Origin: an uncultured Acidobacteriaceae bacterium
GTDB lineage: Bacteria; Acidobacteriota; Terriglobia; Terriglobales; Acidobacteriaceae
Length of the DNA stretch: 64,000 nt
Reading direction: 5' to 3'
NCBI GenBank assembly: GCA_903842065.1
Contig: CAIMKZ010000016.1
Location: 1-64,000 of the forward strand
The position numbers and the translations under genes are program-made. Below are positions 18,295 through 26,782 of the stretch, piece by piece; position 1 is the stretch's first letter; each line of letters opens with the position of its first letter. The notes under the pieces are model-generated. The model made no database searches and had not been told where the DNA came from. It saw only the letters and a program-made list of their open reading frames with translations.

Positions 18295-19720
18295 GGTGCT
18301 TATTGTCGACGACGAACCGGGCATGAGGCGAATCCTCAAAGCAAATCTTCGTAGGGACTCTCATGTAGTCGCTGAAGCCTCAAGCGCATTGGACGCGGCC
18401 GAGCTGCTGTCAAGAGAAGACTTTGATGTCGTAATTACAGACCAAAAAATGTTTGGCGGGTCGGGCCTCGATGTCCTGAAGGCGTCACAGGAGAATGATA
18501 AGACGACATCGGTTATCTTCCTGACCGCAGTCGGAACCGTGGAATTGGCCGTTGAGAGCATGCGTCAGGGCGCATTTGATTTCCTTACCAAGCCATTTGA
18601 ACTCGACGTGATGCGCGCGGCCATTCGACGCGCCTGCGAACGTACAGCCCTGTTACGCGAAAATGCTGTGCTCAGATCGACTGTGCATATGCTGGAGGGA
18701 GCCGACGAAATTATCGGCGGGAGTAAGGGAATTCGCGCAGTGCGTGACCTCATTGTGCGTGTCGCGGGAGCAAATTCAACCGTCCTCATCACCGGAGAGA
18801 CCGGCACTGGAAAAGAAGTTGTTGCCCTTGCCATACACCGTAACAGCCCGCGGGCGGCGCGCCCGTTCATTGCGATCAACTGCGCGGCCGTGACTGAGAC
18901 GCTGTTGGAGAGTGAGTTGTTCGGCCACGAGCGAGGCGCCTTTACCGGTGCCGACAAGGCCAGGGGTGGCCTTGTTGAGGCGGCTCACGAAGGCACGCTC
19001 TTTCTCGATGAGATTGCCGAGATGTCTTCTGCTGCCCAGGCAAAGCTCCTGAGAGTTCTTGCCACCGGGGAGATTCAGCGCGTAGGCTCCACGATCACGC
19101 GCAGAGTCGATGTCCGGGTGTTGGCGGCAACCAACCGCGATCTCCAGGCACGCATCCAAAGTGGGCTCTTTCGAGAGGACCTCTACTACAGATTGGCGGT
19201 ATTTCCAATTCCACTGCCACCCCTGCGCGAACGTCCCGAAGATATTGAAGAGCTCTGCCGGATGTTGTGCAACCGAATCGCAGCGGATATGAAGGTGCCC
19301 GGCAAACAGGTGAGCCGCGATGCCTTCCAGAAGCTCGTCAATTATCCCTTTCCGGGCAATGTCCGCGAGCTTGCAAACCTGCTGGAACGTGCGCTGATTC
19401 TTGGACAGCACCCTGAACTGCAGCCTGAGGACTTTCCGCTTCATCCAGGGCTACTTGCTCCCACTGCCTTCCGAACACAGTTGACCATCGAGCAACTCGC
19501 TGCACAACTTCCTGAGGAGTTGGATCTTCGCGACACGCTCGCGCAACTGGAAAGACGTGTGATCGCGCGAACTATTGACGCCGCAGGCGGCGTTCAGGCA
19601 GAAGCCGCAAGACGACTCGGCATGTCACGGAGCGATCTCGGCTACAAGGTGAACAAGCATTCCATAGAGTGGCCCGTGCCTCGCCAAGGTCTCATAGTGG
19701 CCGATAAAAATGCAATCTGA
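18287..19720 (+). CDS. NtrC-family sigma54-dependent response regulator
   Basis: A 477-residue three-domain activator. A receiver domain at 1-120 has the phospho-acceptor Asp in VVITDQKM. The AAA+ ATPase (about 135-370) has Walker A GETGTGKE, the sigma54-contacting loop GAFTGA, and Walker B LFLDEIAE. A Fis-type helix-turn-helix ends it (AEAARRLGMSRSDLGYKV). The ATG at 18287 overlaps the kinase stop by eight bases, showing translational coupling, and follows GAGAGGGAG; the in-frame ATG at 18263 is less likely. It should activate RpoN promoters when phosphorylated by the neighbouring kinase. Targets are unknown, but the surface-protein genes upstream are the nearest candidates. Confidence 0.93.
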   Translation: MGKVLIVDDEPGMRRILKANLRRDSHVVAEASSALDAAELLSREDFDVVITDQKMFGGSGLDVLKASQENDKTTSVIFLTAVGTVELAVESMRQGAFDFLTKPFELDVMRAAIRRACERTALLRENAVLRSTVHMLEGADEIIGGSKGIRAVRDLIVRVAGANSTVLITGETGTGKEVVALAIHRNSPRAARPFIAINCAAVTETLLESELFGHERGAFTGADKARGGLVEAAHEGTLFLDEIAEMSSAAQAKLLRVLATGEIQRVGSTITRRVDVRVLAATNRDLQARIQSGLFREDLYYRLAVFPIPLPPLRERPEDIEELCRMLCNRIAADMKVPGKQVSRDAFQKLVNYPFPGNVRELANLLERALILGQHPELQPEDFPLHPGLLAPTAFRTQLTIEQLAAQLPEELDLRDTLAQLERRVIARTIDAAGGVQAEAARRLGMSRSDLGYKVNKHSIEWPVPRQGLIVADKNAI

Positions 19721-20113
19721 AGACGAAACGGATGATCTCAGTAATTAAGAGGTGCAACCCTGTTCGGAAGATGCAGCTTGAAAACCGCACAGGATATTCC
19801 TGATCTGGCAAGAGCTAACAACAAGCCGGCATTATGCTTCATCGTTCCAGCTACAAGATCCTGTGGAGGCTCTGAGCGCGTCCCTTTACTACAAGACGTA
19901 AAGTGATTGGTAAATGAAGGCCAAGCGCTGAAATAAGTGTGAACGGTCCATGTCATGCTACTGCAACCTTCGGTATTTGACAGACCATCCATGGAATATT
20001 CATAGGTATGTCAGAAATATAACGATAAACGCCGCAGGCGTCGGGAGCCCCCTAGACCTGACCCCGGCAGCAGGGCACTAGGCTCCGGTCTCCATGCCGA
20101 CATCAAGGTACGA
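19721..20113. other. Intergenic stretch
   Basis: About 390 bases between the sigma54 regulator and the ceramidase-like pseudogene. I see no credible gene. The missing N-terminal part of the ceramidase is not recognisable here either, so it was lost rather than frameshifted. Confidence 0.35.
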
Positions 20114-21087
20114 ATGACCAAGAATCGCGATATCGCCCAACAGGTCGACGATTCGATCGTTGAGGCCGTGAAGAAAGCAAAGGAGTCGCTCGAACCGGCG
20201 CTTGTCGGCGTCCGCGCCGGTCATATGGATCTCAACGCGCAACGCTATGGGTTCGACGCGTCGAGAAATTCCTGGAGCACCGTCAACGAAGACGCCGTCT
20301 CCGACAAGACGTTTTGGGTGGTCAAAATCGCAAACCTGTCAGGCCAGCCTATCGCCATTCTGATGGATTACTCCATGCACCCGATCATGGGTGGCAAGAA
20401 TTCGCTGCTGACTGGCGATCTTTCTGGCGTTGCGGAAGGCTTTGTCGAGGAGCAATACAACGAGAAATTCAGCAACAACAAGACAGTCGCTTTGTGGATG
20501 ACGGGCACTGGGGGCGATCAATCCCCGAAGCTGGCCAAATGGCATGAAGAAATGAAGGACAGCGTCGCCAGCATCGCGCTGGGCTATAGGGTGATGGAGG
20601 CTGAAGGGCTGGTGCTCGGAGCAGAGGCGCTCCGGTTGTCAACTGAGATCACCGACATGGCCGGAACGGTTCGTCTCGAGGCGAACCAGAGCTCATTCAC
20701 CTGCGCTGTGCCGCCGAAAAAGGCCCAGACGCCGGGCGCGGGGCCGGGTGGCCCCGGTGGGCAGATGGGCAGCACCCTGCCAAACCCCATCAAGGTCCCA
20801 ATACCCGAGCCGACCGAGAAAACAATTCGACTGAGCTTGATCATGATCAATCAGATCGCCATCACGGGACTCAACGCTGAGGTCTTTTCCGATCTCTATC
20901 TGAACCTGCGTAAAGCCTCTCCCGTATCGACACGATCATGGATTCCATGACCAACGGCCGCATGGGCTATCTGGCCGCAGACCAGGACTATGACACCTCA
21001 TGCCGGGGTGAGGTGGTGCGAGGATGCGCCGAGAAGGGAATCGTCAGCGGCTTTGTGGGCATGATGAATCAACATCTGTTTCAGTAG
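20114..21087 (+). pseudogene. Ceramidase-like hydrolase, truncated and frameshifted
   Basis: The frame from 20114 encodes a part of the neutral/alkaline non-lysosomal ceramidase-like family: GVRAGHMDLNAQRYGFD, ILMDYSMHPIMGG, LLTGDLSGVAEGFVEEQY and MTGTGGDQSP, the last near the family's conserved Asp/Gly region. The usual N-terminus with its metal-binding His residues is missing. Near 20915 the frame shifts: the family-like end (SRIDTIMDS, GYLAADQDYD, and a tail ending NQHLFQ) continues in another frame up to 21087. A Pro/Gly-rich linker (AQTPGAGPGGPGG) sits in the middle. It is probably dead, and is followed by two secreted esterase-type genes. Confidence 0.7.
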
Positions 21088-21090
21088 GAC

Positions 21091-21107
21091 CACCGGCTAT
21101 GCCGGGG
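21091..21107 (+). repeat. REP-like palindrome similar to the IS200 end
   Basis: Just after the pseudogene stop lies an imperfect palindrome CCGGCTATGCCGG followed by GG. It differs by one base in the loop from the core of the hairpins at both ends of the IS200 element at 7.8-8.4 kb. It could be a free-standing palindromic repeat mobilised by such a transposase, or coincidence. Confidence 0.4.
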
Positions 21108-21249
21108 ATTTCTGTTTCGAGTGAGGGAGTATGAAGTGCTCAGGATTGCTTTCTCATTCCTGCTATCACGGAATTTTAGTGGCGTGCAAGACAAATTTTC
21201 CAGTCAAAACAGGGCTGGAACTCGTCTACAAAAACAAGGAGTCGGGACA

Positions 21250-22476
21250 ATGAAACTCGGATTCATCTACCTCGCATCAGCACTTCTATTCGGTTCAATG
21301 GCGCTGTCACAGGCAAACCCTGCTGCGTCGCCGCAGACCGCGCCGTCACAGGCTCCGGCCCGTGTTGCGCTTCCACCCTCGCCAGTCGTGCAGCCCGACG
21401 GTACCGTCACATTCCGCCTCCTCGCTCCGGGTGCCTCCAGTGTCAACGTCAACGGTCAGCTTTATCCGTCATTGAAGAAGGGCCAGCAGGCCGGCATGCC
21501 TATGACCAAAGACGAGAGGGGCGTGTGGTCCATCACTATCGGTCCGCTGCCCGCTGAGTTCTACGACTACTACTACATCGTCGATGGAGTGCGCGCGCTC
21601 GACCCCGCAAACCAGCACGTCGCTTACGGCACAAACTGGTTTCTCGTCCCCGGTGGCGTCACGGCCAACTACCTCAACAACGACGTCCCGCACGGAACCG
21701 TGAGCCTGGTCTGGTATCCCTCACCCACGCTCGGTATGGCCCGCCGTCGCATGACCGTCTACACGCCCCCGGGCTACGAAGACTCGACCGCACACTATCC
21801 GGTGCTCTATCTGCTGCACGGCGGCGGAGCCAGCGAGCACACATGGTGGGAGTCGGGGCGCACGCCCGAGGTTCTCGACAACCTCATCGCCCAGGGCAAG
21901 GCCCTGCCCATGATCGTGGTCTTTCCCAACGGCAATGAAACCCAGGCCATGACCAACGCCGATGCCGATAACCCGGTCCCCAACGGTCCTCCTCAGGCCC
22001 AGCCGACGCAGCCCGGCCAGCCCGCTGCGCAGCGACAGCCCGGACCGCTGCAGACCACCTCCATGAAATTCCCTGACAGCCTCGTCAACGACATCATTCC
22101 GTACATCGACAAGCACTACCGCACCAACGCCAACCGCGACAATCGCGCCATCATCGGCCTGTCGCTCGGTGCCAGCCAGACCATCCTCACCGCCTTCCAT
22201 CACCTCGATACCTTCGCCTGGGTGGGTCTGTTCAGCGGCGACATGCCGCAGATTCCAGGCGCCACCCCCGACCTCGGCGGCAAGCTCCACACCTTCTACT
22301 GGGCCAGCCCCAACGAGCCCGGATCCGATGCCATGATCGCCGGCAAAAAGATCCTCGATCAGGCCGGCATCAAGTACATCGTGGACTCGCGCCCCTTGTA
22401 CAGCAGCGAGTTCTGGCGCTCGGGCCAAGTAGGGTACTTCTCTCAACTCTTCAAACCGGACCAATCGCCCAAGTAG
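21250..22476 (+). CDS. Secreted esterase-fold protein (Fes/XynZ type)
   Basis: A 408-residue exported protein. The ATG at 21250 follows AAGGAGTCGGGACA and starts a signal peptide (MKLGFIYLASALLFGSMA). Residues about 50-150 form an E-set/CBM48-like domain (FRLLAPGASSVNVNG, DYYYIVDG). The esterase D-type alpha/beta fold follows (RRRMTVYTPPGYE, LLHGGGASEHTWW), with the nucleophile in GLSLGAS. The usual C-terminal GGHxWxxWR triad motif is replaced by LYSSEFWR, so the catalytic His is not visible, and the Asp segment is altered (SPNEPGS). It may be inactive or use a different triad. It lies before the tannase-type gene on the same strand (gap 48 bases), suggesting an operon for aromatic or sugar esters. 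Confidence 0.85.
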   Translation: MKLGFIYLASALLFGSMALSQANPAASPQTAPSQAPARVALPPSPVVQPDGTVTFRLLAPGASSVNVNGQLYPSLKKGQQAGMPMTKDERGVWSITIGPLPAEFYDYYYIVDGVRALDPANQHVAYGTNWFLVPGGVTANYLNNDVPHGTVSLVWYPSPTLGMARRRMTVYTPPGYEDSTAHYPVLYLLHGGGASEHTWWESGRTPEVLDNLIAQGKALPMIVVFPNGNETQAMTNADADNPVPNGPPQAQPTQPGQPAAQRQPGPLQTTSMKFPDSLVNDIIPYIDKHYRTNANRDNRAIIGLSLGASQTILTAFHHLDTFAWVGLFSGDMPQIPGATPDLGGKLHTFYWASPNEPGSDAMIAGKKILDQAGIKYIVDSRPLYSSEFWRSGQVGYFSQLFKPDQSPK

Positions 22477-22524
22477 CCCCGGCGGGGCAAGTTGTCTTTC
22501 TGAACGCGGAACAAGGAGAATGCA

Positions 22525-24282
22525 ATGAAACCATCCCGTCTTCATCATGTCGCGGTCAAGCCGCCTCATTTGTCACTGCAAAGGTTCAAGTACGCAGTCG
22601 CTCTCACAATGTTCGCGCTGCTGCTCGGTACCTGCGCTTACAGCCAGACCCTCAAACCTGCCGTCTCCTGCGAGAGCCTCGCTAAGCTCGATATGCCGGA
22701 GGTGACGATCACCATGGCTGTGCCAGTTGCGGCGGGCCAGTTCCATGGCGGGCCCGTAGCCGATAGCCAGCTTGCTCCCCTGACTCCGAATGGCGCAGCG
22801 GCGCACCCGTTCCCCAGTCCAGACAATAGCCCCAACCCAGCCTTCTGCCGGGTGGCGGCCACGTTGAAGCCCAGCGGAGACTCCAACATCAAGATGGAGA
22901 TCTGGCTGCCGCTGACCAATTGGAACGGCAAGTTTATGGGCGCGGGCAACTTTGGATGGGCCGGAGACATCCGGTACGACGGCCTGATGATGGGCGTAAG
23001 GAATGGATACGCCGTTGCCAGCAACGATACTGGCCATGATAAGTCCAGCGGACAGACGGCAGAGTTTGCGGTCGGCCATCCCGAAAAGGTGATCGATTAT
23101 GGCTGGCGCGCCAACCACGCCATGACGCTCGATTCCAAGGCCATTATCAAGTCCTTTTACGGAGCAGGGCCGAAACATTCCTACTGGGTAGGCTGCTCGC
23201 TGGGCGGCGAGCAGGGGATGATGGAAGTCGAGCGCTTCCCGCTTGACTACGACGGCGCTCTCATTGGACAGCCACCGTGGCCGCTTCCCAATATGAACGC
23301 CGGTCAGATCTGGCCGACACTGCTCGAGAGAGAAAATCCAGGCGGCACATTAACGGCCAAGAAGACAGCACTGGTTCAGGATGCGATCAAGAATCAGTGC
23401 GCCACCCCGGTCGATCTTAAACTCGGCTACATCAATGATCCCGATGGCTGTCACTTCGACCCGAACACACTGCTGTGCAAGGGCGCTGACGCCGACGACT
23501 GCCTCACCGCGGCCCAGGTCGATAGGATGACGAAGCTGCATAACGGGCTGATAAACACCCGCACCGGCGAACACATCACGCTGGCTCCGGAAGGCTGGGG
23601 GACCGGCCCAAGCCTGTCCTCGATGACCGGTTTCGGCGGCGTTTCAGCCCCCGGCCCCGGTGGTCCCGGCGGCGCTGGTCCCGGTGGCCCCGGACCTGGT
23701 GGACCCAACGGTGGCCCTAGCGGTGCTACTCCTGCCGGTGCGCGTCCCGCTGGAGGAGGTGGCCTAGGTGCTTCCGCCGGCCAACCAATGGGAGTGGCCC
23801 TGGCACTCTACAAGTACCTAGTCTTCCAGGATCCGAACTGGGATTGGAAGACGCTGGATTTTGACAGAGACGAGCCCCTCGCCGAGAAGGTTCTCAGCAC
23901 CGTCTTCACGGTCGAGAATCCCAACTTGAAGGACTTCTTCGATCACGGCGGCAAGCTGCTGCTCTATGAGGACACTCCGGAAACCCTCAAGTTCTACAAG
24001 GATGTGCTGAAAACTTTAGGTCCCGAGGCGAACAACTCCATTCGCGTATTCAATATGCCGGGGATGGCTCACTGCTCGGGCGGCGCCGGCTGTGATACCT
24101 TCGACAAGCTTGGCGTCATCGACAAGTGGGTTTCCGGAGGACCGGCCCCGGAACGCATCGTTGCCGTGAAGTCAACCGACAGCAAGGTCACCCACCCCAT
24201 CTGCGCCTATCCAAAGGTGGCTAAGTACAAAGGTACGGGCGACCTGTCCGATGCCGACAGCTTCGTCTGCGCGAATCGGTGA
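22525..24282 (+). CDS. Tannase/feruloyl esterase family protein
   Basis: A 585-residue exported enzyme with an ideal ribosome site (ACAAGGAGAATGCA) and a signal region ending near CAYSQ. It belongs to the tannase/feruloyl esterase family: FMGAGNFGWAG, YAVASNDTGHD, the nucleophile GCSLGGEQGM at about residue 234, and the C-terminal MPGMAHCSGGAGCDTFD carrying the catalytic His. It would cleave gallate, ferulate or related esters outside the cytoplasm. A Pro/Gly-rich insert (encoded at 23641-23770, PGPGGPGGAGPGG and similar) interrupts the lid region and is not typical of the family. Together with the gene at 21250 it suggests use of plant-derived esters. Confidence 0.88.
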   Translation: MKPSRLHHVAVKPPHLSLQRFKYAVALTMFALLLGTCAYSQTLKPAVSCESLAKLDMPEVTITMAVPVAAGQFHGGPVADSQLAPLTPNGAAAHPFPSPDNSPNPAFCRVAATLKPSGDSNIKMEIWLPLTNWNGKFMGAGNFGWAGDIRYDGLMMGVRNGYAVASNDTGHDKSSGQTAEFAVGHPEKVIDYGWRANHAMTLDSKAIIKSFYGAGPKHSYWVGCSLGGEQGMMEVERFPLDYDGALIGQPPWPLPNMNAGQIWPTLLERENPGGTLTAKKTALVQDAIKNQCATPVDLKLGYINDPDGCHFDPNTLLCKGADADDCLTAAQVDRMTKLHNGLINTRTGEHITLAPEGWGTGPSLSSMTGFGGVSAPGPGGPGGAGPGGPGPGGPNGGPSGATPAGARPAGGGGLGASAGQPMGVALALYKYLVFQDPNWDWKTLDFDRDEPLAEKVLSTVFTVENPNLKDFFDHGGKLLLYEDTPETLKFYKDVLKTLGPEANNSIRVFNMPGMAHCSGGAGCDTFDKLGVIDKWVSGGPAPERIVAVKSTDSKVTHPICAYPKVAKYKGTGDLSDADSFVCANR

Positions 24283-24307
24283 GATCGGTGGGTCTGGAGA
24301 CAAATAA

Positions 24308-24338
24308 CAGACCATGCACCTTTTTGGTGCATGGTCTG
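24308..24338 (+). terminator. Hairpin after the tannase gene
   Basis: A perfect 13-base inverted repeat (CAGACCATGCACC at 24308-24320, complement at 24326-24338) with a TTTTT loop, 26 bases after the stop codon. There is no U-run after it, but the position suggests a transcription terminator or mRNA 3' end stabiliser. Confidence 0.65.
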
Positions 24339-24339
24339 A

Positions 24340-25739
24340 TACCCGAACGAACTGCCGCGCTAACCGACTTGATGCAGTGCTCTCTCAGAGCTTCCTGACT
24401 GCATTTTCTGCTGGCTGAACGGCGCCTACGAAGGCAGCTGCGAAAATCTTCTGCCATCACTCCATAACCCAGGCTGTGCACCCGGTACAACTCCAAGACC
24501 ACCGTGGTTAGGTGCTCGTAGCACGGCTGATCGTGCACTTCCCGCTCATCGCTAGCTACAATTGCGTGCGTTGACTCGCCGCACTAAGAACAAAGCATCA
24601 AATTATTGTCCCGGTTACGTAGACACGCAGTTTCAATCTCTTGCCAAACTCATCAATCTCATGCCTGTAGACCTTGAAGATGGCCTCTGCTGTAAGCGAC
24701 CTGGCGATCTCGCACTTAACAACTAATATTTCGGAGCCCACCGGATCACCGCGATTCAGGGTTTCTACCCCGGGAACCACTGGGCTGTAGCGCTATCGAA
24801 GAAGGGTTCTGCAATAGCTTCGAGTCAACCCACGGCATCCCCGAATGCATGAAAGAACTCGACCACTCTGCGGTCGCCGAAAATCACCACCTTCGCTGCC
24901 GCCCGCGAACTGTCGACCTCCACTCGCAGAAGAAACGAGGCTATTCAGGCCCTATGGATGCATTCGCTGTTTGAGTAAACTATCTGCGACACGAGAAGGA
25001 TGCAGCTGGAGCAATGATCAATTCTGATCAGACATTAGAGATCTGTTCGCCTGAAACTAACCTCATCGTGCTCTTCGGGCGATTGAAGTCATTTGTTGTA
25101 CGTACGCAGGTCAAAAACTTATCCAGAGTCGGTACGAAACAGTCTATGGTGACGCTGTTCGATGAGGTCAACTGAAAGAAATACGCGAGTACATTGTTCA
25201 TTTGAGACCGTCCTCTGTATATGTGCTCTTCTCTCGAATCCTGGGTCATAGTGCCGCACACAAGAAACCGTCGATGCAGAACAGCAAAGAAGTGTTTCTG
25301 CCGGATACGATTCACTTGCGGTTGAAGAAGTTGCCGGCACGCTGGCAGGGATGACATCAGAGCGCGCGCATGTACTGCATTCGAACCATTGCATGCGTAT
25401 CTACCGTGCGAAATATCGAAGCTTTCATGGGACAGTAAACGCAGATATGTTAGTCGAAGTAATGCTCCTGATAAACGAACGAGCACCGAGACTACAAGTC
25501 TCAAAGGCAAATCGATTAGGCAATGCTACAGCGCATGTTACTTTTTGCTCCGGGGCTTCAAATCGCGCGATCGATTGCAAACAAGCATCTCTTCGTCATA
25601 TGGCTGGAGTGGGGTTGTCCACTTCTGTCAGAGTAGCGCCAGAAACCAGCACCAGTCACCCGATCGATCCTCATTGTTTCCGAAACTGCAGCAGCAGAGA
25701 CGGAAGGGGTCGGTTGGCGGTAAGAGTAGAGGTAATACC
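24340..25739. other. Long stretch without a recognised gene
   Basis: About 1.4 kb with only short, overlapping, unconvincing frames on both strands. The one that reads most like protein is on the minus strand at 24598-24780 (60 codons from a GTG, LNRGDPVGSEILVVKCEIA, VYRHEIDEFGKRLKLRVYV); it has no clear ribosome site and may be a relic. I find no tRNA, hairpin array or IS end. It could be decayed sequence or a regulatory region for the Gln-rich protein. Confidence 0.4.
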
Positions 25740-26543
25740 ATGAAGCAAGTTACGAGATTAGTCGCAATATCGGCATTGGCCGTGTTTACCGTGGCCAGTT
25801 GCCTGGGCTATGCACAGAAGCCACAAGAGAACGAAAACAAGAAACAAGACAAAACGAATCAGCCTGGTGCTCAGGCACAGCCGCAGCAGCAGCGGCGACA
25901 GGAGCAGAACAGGCAGCAGCAGAATGCGGTTCAGCAGCAGCAGCGTCAGCAGGAGCAGAACCGGCAGCAGCAGAATGCAGCCCAGCAACAGCAGCGTCAG
26001 CAGGAGCAGAACCGGCAGCAGCAGAATGCAGCCCAGCAACAGCAGCGTCAGCAGGAGCAGAACCGGCAACAGCAGAATGCGGCTCAGCAGCAGCAACGGC
26101 AGCAGGAACTGAACAGGCAGCAGAGGCAGCAAGGTGTCCAGCAACAGATGCAACGTTCGCAACAGCAGCGCCGCGAACAACAATTCCAGCAGCAGCGCGT
26201 CTGGCAGCAGCAGCGCGCCAGCAACTTCGACTCCGAGCGACGCAGCTGGCAGCAACGCGGCGGATACGACGGCTTTCGTATTCCTGACAGCTTCTTTCGA
26301 TTCAGCTTTGGACGGACTCACTCGTTTCGGGTCTATAGCCAGCCCTTCATGTTAGAAGGTGGAAGTCCCCGTTTCCAATACAACGGCTATTGGTTCAGCA
26401 TGATGGATCCATACCCTCAGTACTGGGGTTCCAACTGGTATCGTACGGACGATGTTTACGTTGATTACCGAGATGACGGCTATTACCTGTTCAATCGTAG
26501 ATATCCAGGACGCCCCGGCATTGCGATCAGCATCTCATTCTAA
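25740..26543 (+). CDS. Exported Gln/Arg-rich tandem-repeat protein
   Basis: A 267-residue protein. The ATG at 25740 follows AGAGGTAATACC and begins a signal peptide (MKQVTRLVAISALAVFTV, cleaved near GYAQ); an upstream ATG at 25389 lacks support. Residues about 50-135 consist of 17-residue units of the form QQQQRQQEQNRQQQNAA, four to five copies, strongly basic and glutamine-rich and predicted to be disordered or coiled. The C-terminal 95 residues form a compact aromatic-rich domain (FRIPDSFFRFSFG, YPQYWGSNWYRTDDVYVDY, GIAISISF) seen in small envelope proteins of this phylum. It may bind polyanions or cell wall material. Function is unknown. Confidence 0.8.
   Translation: MKQVTRLVAISALAVFTVASCLGYAQKPQENENKKQDKTNQPGAQAQPQQQRRQEQNRQQQNAVQQQQRQQEQNRQQQNAAQQQQRQQEQNRQQQNAAQQQQRQQEQNRQQQNAAQQQQRQQELNRQQRQQGVQQQMQRSQQQRREQQFQQQRVWQQQRASNFDSERRSWQQRGGYDGFRIPDSFFRFSFGRTHSFRVYSQPFMLEGGSPRFQYNGYWFSMMDPYPQYWGSNWYRTDDVYVDYRDDGYYLFNRRYPGRPGIAISISF
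25880..26137 (+). repeat. 51-base tandem repeats in the Gln-rich gene
   Basis: Four to five in-frame units of 51 bases, each encoding a 17-residue QQQQRQQEQNRQQQNAA-type block. The second to fourth are nearly identical at DNA level, so copy number may vary between strains. They encode protein and are not a CRISPR array. Confidence 0.85.
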
Positions 26544-26566
26544 AGTGGCTAGCAGTTAAGTACGCA

Positions 26567-26616
26567 GCCAGTCAGAGATATTCAACGGCTCTGCTGTTTG
26601 ATGATCTCTGACTGGC
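26567..26616 (+). terminator. Hairpin between the Gln-rich gene and mgtA-like gene
   Basis: A perfect 13-base inverted repeat (GCCAGTCAGAGAT at 26567-26579, complement at 26604-26616) with a 24-base loop, followed by GGTTTATTG. It fits a terminator for the upstream gene, but it also lies in the leader of the Mg-type ATPase and could be a regulatory structure. Confidence 0.5.
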
Positions 26617-26782
26617 GGTTTATTGTCTGTTGCAGTCTGGACCACCATCCTGTACTCCGGCGCCAGAGCCGCGACTGTGGGATTTGAGAGTAATGCAGCA
26701 GCCGATGTGACTGGTCGCACTGCATCCTGTTGGCGACCCCTTGCTGCATTATGATGAACACAGGCAACTGGAGCGACAGCTG

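Noticed and set aside
21721..22569. Minus-strand frame over the esterase gene
   Set aside because: Overlaps two strong plus-strand genes and shows only biased composition.
25350..25430. tRNA-like segment (ATTCGAACC near 25376)
   Set aside because: The flanks do not form a cloverleaf; no acceptor or anticodon stem can be drawn.
25880..26137. Tandem repeats considered as a CRISPR array
   Set aside because: Units are contiguous 51-base coding repeats without unique spacers and stay in frame.
25758..26321. Leucine-rich antisense frame over the Gln-rich gene
   Set aside because: Runs of CAG read as CTG on the other strand produce a Leu-rich artefact; the sense gene has signal peptide and conserved C-terminus.
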